From assembly GCA_945938205.1 (NCBI GenBank), contig CAMEUL010000043.1:1-9248 (forward strand): 9,248 nucleotides of DNA, in the 5' to 3' direction. How positions within the stretch are numbered: position 1 is the first letter of the stretch; the number at the start of each line of letters is the position of its first letter. The notes below the pieces were generated by a model. That model made no database searches. It was not told where the DNA came from and worked only from the letters and a program-made list of their open reading frames with translations. The DNA is from an uncultured Traorella sp. (GTDB lineage Bacteria; Bacillota_I; Bacilli_A; Erysipelotrichales; Erysipelotrichaceae). The position numbers and the translations under genes are program-made. Of the stretch, positions 6,022-9,248 are shown one piece after another.

Positions 6022-7984
6022 CTTTTTCTATCTGAAATTAGCCCTGACCAATCTGAAGAAACATTCCAAGATGGTCATTCCTTATCTATTGACATCAACC
6101 TTGTTTGTCATGATGTTCTATGTGATCTTGTCTTTATCCAATCACAGTGAATTTTATGGGAGAACACGTGGTGTGCTACTTGCTTTTGGGGTCATTGTCA
6201 TTGCCATTTTTGCGTTTATTTTTCTTTTCTACACGAATTCTTTCATCATTAAACAAAGAAGAAGTGAGCTAGGAATCTACAATATTTTGGGGATGGAAAA
6301 AAAGCATGTTTCATTAACGCTTATGTTTGAAACACTGATCATGGCTTTAATTTCTATATCTGTTGGTATTTTAGTGGGCAGTCTTTTTGGACAAGCTATT
6401 TTCCTGGCACTTATGAAGATGGTTGGAGAGCTTCCGGTCATGTATTTTGAGATTACATGGAATTCCATAAAAACCACCATTCTGTTATTTTTATTTATCT
6501 TCTTATGTACCATGGTTTACAATATTTCGCGTATTCATCTTTCAAAACCAATCGATCTTTTGAAAAGCAAGAGTGAGGGAGAAAAGGAACCAAAAGCAAA
6601 ATGGTTCATGGCGCTGATTGGACTTGTTTGTCTTGGCAGTGGCTATGCGATAGCCATCCTGATTACCAATCCTATGGAAGTCATCATGCTGTTTTTTGTG
6701 GCAGTGATCTTGGTCATGATTGGAACTTATTTACTTTTTACCGCAGGAAGTATCGCATTACTGAAACTGATGCGCAAAAACAAGAAATACTATTATCAGA
6801 CACAGCATTTCATCTCTGTATCCAATATGATCTACCGTATGAAACAAAATGCTGTGGGACTTGCGAATATCTGTATTCTTTCAACAATGGTCTTGGTCAT
6901 GCTTTCTTCGACAGGTTCTTTATTTTTAGGCATCGAAGATTCTGTACAGCTCATTACACCAAAAGATGCTGTTCTTAAAGTAGGGACTGATTCTTTTAAA
7001 GAGATGATAAAGGTAGATCAATCGATGATGGAAGAACTAAAGTCTTATGACAAAAAAGATTTCGTTCACAATTATCAGTTTTCTGCTACCGCTGCTTTAG
7101 CGAATGAAACCATTCAGTTTAAAAATAAAACATTGACATATGAATCTGATGCATATTATGTGATGCTGGTGGCAAACGATCAAAATGATCTTAAAGAAAA
7201 TGAAGTGCGAGTTTATTTTGATGATGGCACAAAACTGGAAACCCTCAGTATTGGAAACAAGAACTATCATGTGGCAGAGAATACAAGTTCTTTAAAGGGT
7301 TATGAAGAAAGAGATATCACTCGTTTTAATCCGGGTTTCAAAGGCTTGGTTTATGTGGAAATGCCTTCATATAAGGATGTCTATGATGCTTATAGTAGCA
7401 TTGATGAGAATGAGTTCACTTATTTAAATCAACCATCTTTCAACTATATGTTTGATGGGGAACTCTCTGATCAACAAAAAGAAATACTTCGACAGCTTCC
7501 TTCAAACATCATGCGACAGGCTGAGGGTGGTTACTATTATCATGTCAGTTTTCAGGATGATCTTAGAAAGGAACAATACGAATTCTTTGGAAGCTTTTTC
7601 TTCTTAGGTGTCTTCTTAAGTATTCTGTTCATGATTGCGACTACCCTCATCATGTATTATAAACAGATGAGTGAAGGATTGGATGATGGCAAACGTTATG
7701 AAATTCTTCAGAAAGTGGGTTTAAGTCATGAGGAAGTCAAAAAAACCATTCATTCTCAGATCCTGATTGTCTTCTTCATGCCACTTGTTATGGCAGGGAT
7801 CCACATTCTGTTTGCGTTTAATATGATCTATCGCATGTTTGAAATGTTTGGTATGATCAACAAACTTCTCTTTATGGAAATTACGGCAGGTGTGTTTGTC
7901 ATCTTCTCTTTTTTCTATTTTATTACGTATCAATGTACATCCAAGGTTTATTATCAGATCATCAGCAGTAGGAGGAGAACATGA
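6014..7984 (+). CDS. Bce-type ABC transporter permease with large extracellular domain (FtsX-like)
   Basis: A 656-residue membrane protein with the BceB layout. There is one N-terminal helix after YLKLALTNLKKH, a group of helices with an FtsX-like domain (through IIKQRRSELGIYNILGMEKK), and further helices up to about residue 305. A large hydrophilic extracellular domain spans about 308-520. Three last helices follow (around 522-545, 590-610 and 620-645). In BceB-type permeases the extracellular domain decides which peptide antibiotic is recognised. The ATG at 6014 is chosen over a GTG at 6005 because AAGGGTGAG lies at normal distance before it and would overlap the GTG. The gene overlaps the ATPase gene by 8 bases. 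Its last codons (AGG AGG AGA) double as the ribosome binding site of a small downstream gene whose ATG overlaps its TGA. Confidence 0.93.
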   Translation: MNSFFYLKLALTNLKKHSKMVIPYLLTSTLFVMMFYVILSLSNHSEFYGRTRGVLLAFGVIVIAIFAFIFLFYTNSFIIKQRRSELGIYNILGMEKKHVSLTLMFETLIMALISISVGILVGSLFGQAIFLALMKMVGELPVMYFEITWNSIKTTILLFLFIFLCTMVYNISRIHLSKPIDLLKSKSEGEKEPKAKWFMALIGLVCLGSGYAIAILITNPMEVIMLFFVAVILVMIGTYLLFTAGSIALLKLMRKNKKYYYQTQHFISVSNMIYRMKQNAVGLANICILSTMVLVMLSSTGSLFLGIEDSVQLITPKDAVLKVGTDSFKEMIKVDQSMMEELKSYDKKDFVHNYQFSATAALANETIQFKNKTLTYESDAYYVMLVANDQNDLKENEVRVYFDDGTKLETLSIGNKNYHVAENTSSLKGYEERDITRFNPGFKGLVYVEMPSYKDVYDAYSSIDENEFTYLNQPSFNYMFDGELSDQQKEILRQLPSNIMRQAEGGYYYHVSFQDDLRKEQYEFFGSFFFLGVFLSILFMIATTLIMYYKQMSEGLDDGKRYEILQKVGLSHEEVKKTIHSQILIVFFMPLVMAGIHILFAFNMIYRMFEMFGMINKLLFMEITAGVFVIFSFFYFITYQCTSKVYYQIISSRRRT

Positions 7985-8076
7985 AAAACAAAGTTGGATT
8001 GGTACTGGTAGGTGCATCTCTATTCATAGGATTTGTGATCCTGCTTGGAAACCAAAAACATAAAAAAGTACTTTAA
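7981..8076 (+). CDS. Small single-pass membrane peptide, last gene of the Bce-type operon
   Basis: A 31-residue open frame directly coupled to the permease: its ATG and the permease stop share ATGA. AGGAGG at 7970-7975 precedes it by exactly five bases, an ideal Shine-Dalgarno spacing. The product has a short basic start (MKNK), one hydrophobic segment VGLVLVGASLFIGFVILL (residues 5-22) and a basic tail with K26, H27, K28 and K29. The tail is probably cytoplasmic by the positive-inside rule, though charges flank both sides. The terminator stem begins within its stop codon, so it lies wholly within the operon. I recognise no family. By position it recalls VraH, the small membrane protein encoded after vraDE in Staphylococcus aureus, but sequence kinship is not claimed. 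An accessory or regulatory role for the transporter or kinase is inferred. Confidence 0.77.
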   Translation: MKNKVGLVLVGASLFIGFVILLGNQKHKKVL

Positions 8077-8103
8077 AATCAAAGACAAAGTCTTTGATTT
8101 TTT
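8075..8103 (+). terminator. Rho-independent terminator of the Bce-type operon
   Basis: AAAATCAAAGAC (8075-8086) pairs perfectly with GTCTTTGATTTT (8090-8101) around a three-base AAA loop and runs into a T tract. The stem starts in the stop codon of the small peptide gene. Its right arm contains the -35 of the next promoter. Confidence 0.87.
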
Positions 8104-8121
8104 ATTGTAAAACCTTATAAT
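8094..8121 (+). promoter_or_regulatory. Promoter of the methionine aminopeptidase gene
   Basis: TTGATT (8094-8099), 16 bases, then a perfect TATAAT (8116-8121). The -35 lies in the distal arm of the preceding terminator. The -10 overlaps an in-frame ATG at 8120, which therefore cannot be on the transcript. The expected start of transcription is about 8128. Confidence 0.75.
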
Positions 8122-8137
8122 GAATACTGGTGATAAA

Positions 8138-9007
8138 ATGATATATTCAAGAAACGGAGTCTGCTGGTGTGGCAGCAAGAAAAAATACAAGCATTGTCAT
8201 TATGATTTTGATCAGAAACTGATTGAATTCAAAGTGAAAGGATATGAAACACCTCCGCGTTCTATTATCCGCAATCAGAAAGATATTCAGGCATTAAGAG
8301 AAAGTGCCAAGATCAATACAGCGGTATTAGATGCCGTAGAGGAAAAGATCCATGAAGGAATGAGCACACAGGAAATTGATGATATCGTTACTTCTGTAAC
8401 GCATGCGCATCATGCGAAATGTGCACCTTATCAGTATGAAGGTTATCCAAAACGTGTCTGTACGAGCATTAATGAAGTGGTTTGCCATGGTATTCCAAAT
8501 GAAAAGAGAATCTTGAAAAGCGGGGATATTGTCAATGTCGATGTATCCACGATCTATAAAGGATATTTCTCAGATGCCTCACGTATGTTTATGATCGGTG
8601 AGGTGGATGAAAAAGCCAGAAAACTGGTAGAAGTCACGAAACAGGCCCTTCAAGTCGGGCTTGATGCGATCAAACCATGGGGCACTTTAGGTGATATCGG
8701 TCATGCTATCCAGCAAGTGGCAGAAAGTAACGGTTACAATGTTGTTCGTGTCTTTGGTGGACATGGTGTTGGAAAAGAATTCCACGAGGATCCTTTTGTT
8801 GCCCATGTAGGAAAACCCAATACCGGTATGATCTTAGCGCCGGGCATGACCTTTACGATCGAGCCAATGATCAATGAAGGAACCTATGATGTGGTAATTG
8901 ATCCAAATGACGGATGGACCGTCACTACGAAAGACAAAAAACTCAGTGCTCAATGGGAAGTCATGGTGCTGATTACAGAAAATGGGTATGAAATACTGAC
9001 CCAATAG
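8138..9007 (+). CDS. map: Type I methionine aminopeptidase with N-terminal SEC-C zinc motif
   Basis: Removes the initiator methionine from new proteins. It has 289 residues from the chosen start. The N-terminus carries a SEC-C type zinc motif, with Cys9, Cys11, Cys20 and His21 in CWCGSKKKYKHCH, which may help docking near the ribosome as in other extended MetAPs. The catalytic domain shows His117 (VCHGIP), the metal ligands Asp135 (NVDVST) and Asp146 (FSDASRMF), His209 (GGHGVGKE), His216 (FHEDP), Glu242 (TIEPM) and Glu274 (QWEVM). The site is complete. After Glu274 the common EHT is replaced by EVM. An ATG at 8120 would add six residues but lies inside the -10 element. ATG 8138 has GGTGA a few bases upstream. 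The downstream hydrolase gene starts seven bases after its stop, so the two are probably co-transcribed. Confidence 0.93.
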   Translation: MIYSRNGVCWCGSKKKYKHCHYDFDQKLIEFKVKGYETPPRSIIRNQKDIQALRESAKINTAVLDAVEEKIHEGMSTQEIDDIVTSVTHAHHAKCAPYQYEGYPKRVCTSINEVVCHGIPNEKRILKSGDIVNVDVSTIYKGYFSDASRMFMIGEVDEKARKLVEVTKQALQVGLDAIKPWGTLGDIGHAIQQVAESNGYNVVRVFGGHGVGKEFHEDPFVAHVGKPNTGMILAPGMTFTIEPMINEGTYDVVIDPNDGWTVTTKDKKLSAQWEVMVLITENGYEILTQ

Positions 9008-9014
9008 GAGGAAT

Positions 9015-9248
9015 ATGAAAGAATTATTGTTTGTTGTGGATATGGTCAATGGCTTTGTGAAGGAAGGGGCCATGCATGATGAAAAGATCATGAATATTGT
9101 GGATGTGATCCAAAAGGAATGTGAAGCGCATGAAGATCGTCTGTTTATCGCCGATACTCATGAAGAAGATGCGATTGAATTCAAAAGCTTTCCATCCCAT
9201 TGTGTCAAAGAAACCAGTGAAGCTGAAATCATAGAGGTACTGAAGCCT
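9015..9248 (+). CDS. Cysteine hydrolase, nicotinamidase/isochorismatase superfamily (3' end cut by window edge)
   Basis: The first 78 codons are visible and the frame is open to the window end. It begins LLFVVDMVNGFVKEG, with the catalytic Asp9 of this superfamily. It continues with Asp47 and His49 in ADTHEED and His62 in FPSHC, the pattern of metal ligands in nicotinamidases. The catalytic Lys and Cys would lie beyond the window. Nicotinamidase activity (nicotinamide to nicotinate for NAD salvage) is plausible, but related cysteine hydrolases of unknown substrate share these features. AGGAGG at 9006-9011 overlaps the stop codon of the aminopeptidase gene, so translation of the two is probably coupled. 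Confidence 0.85.
   Translation, partial: MKELLFVVDMVNGFVKEGAMHDEKIMNIVDVIQKECEAHEDRLFIADTHEEDAIEFKSFPSHCVKETSEAEIIEVLKP

Noticed and set aside
6601..6978. Open frame of 125 codons on the plus strand within the permease gene
   Set aside because: It is out of frame with a clearly real membrane protein, has no ribosome binding site and has a composition (many His, Cys, Trp) typical of a shifted frame.
1..9248. CRISPR array, insertion sequence, prophage or attachment site
   Set aside because: No spaced direct repeats of CRISPR size, no transposase or integrase, and no target-site duplications were seen. All frames belong to chromosomal-type families.

Overview
The window is a low-GC, densely packed chromosomal stretch of a Gram-positive bacterium (Bacillota). 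The evidence is strong AGGAGG-type ribosome binding sites, a lipoprotein with a Gram-positive style lipobox, a Bce-type peptide-antibiotic sensing and detoxification module, and a methionine aminopeptidase with an N-terminal SEC-C zinc motif. The style of the proteins suggests a gut Firmicute, perhaps Erysipelotrichia. That placement is a guess from general resemblance and was not tested. No mobile elements, rRNA/tRNA genes or CRISPR arrays are visible, and no stretch over 300 bases lacks a gene.

Layout. (1) Positions 1-1347, minus strand: a tightly overlapping three-gene stress cassette read from right to left, made of an MBL-fold metallohydrolase, a glyoxalase I-like VOC protein and a Bcp-type thiol peroxidase cut by the window edge. 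(2) A divergent promoter region of about 55 bp leads on the plus strand into an RsmF-type 16S rRNA m5C methyltransferase that appears to be leaderless. (3) A thioredoxin-fold lipoprotein has its own promoter and terminator. (4) Positions 3509-8076: a Bce-type module in the order response regulator, intramembrane-sensing histidine kinase, ABC ATPase, large FtsX-like permease. It ends in a 31-codon gene for a single-pass membrane peptide, translationally coupled to the permease. A 105-bp gap between the kinase and the ATPase carries a perfect 13-bp-arm palindrome, a BceR-like operator and GTAAG repeats spaced 20-21 bp. (5) A methionine aminopeptidase whose promoter overlaps the operon terminator, followed closely by a cysteine hydrolase (nicotinamidase/isochorismatase superfamily) cut by the right edge.

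How the genes work together. The kinase has almost no extracellular part, so by analogy with BceS it should sense through the permease. The response regulator would then activate the transporter promoter in the 105-bp gap. The small membrane peptide recalls VraH, the third component of the Staphylococcus VraDEH system, but has no evident sequence signature of its own. It is the best candidate here for an undescribed component. Several genes have promoters so close to the start codon that the longest open frame is not the true start, and corrected starts are given.
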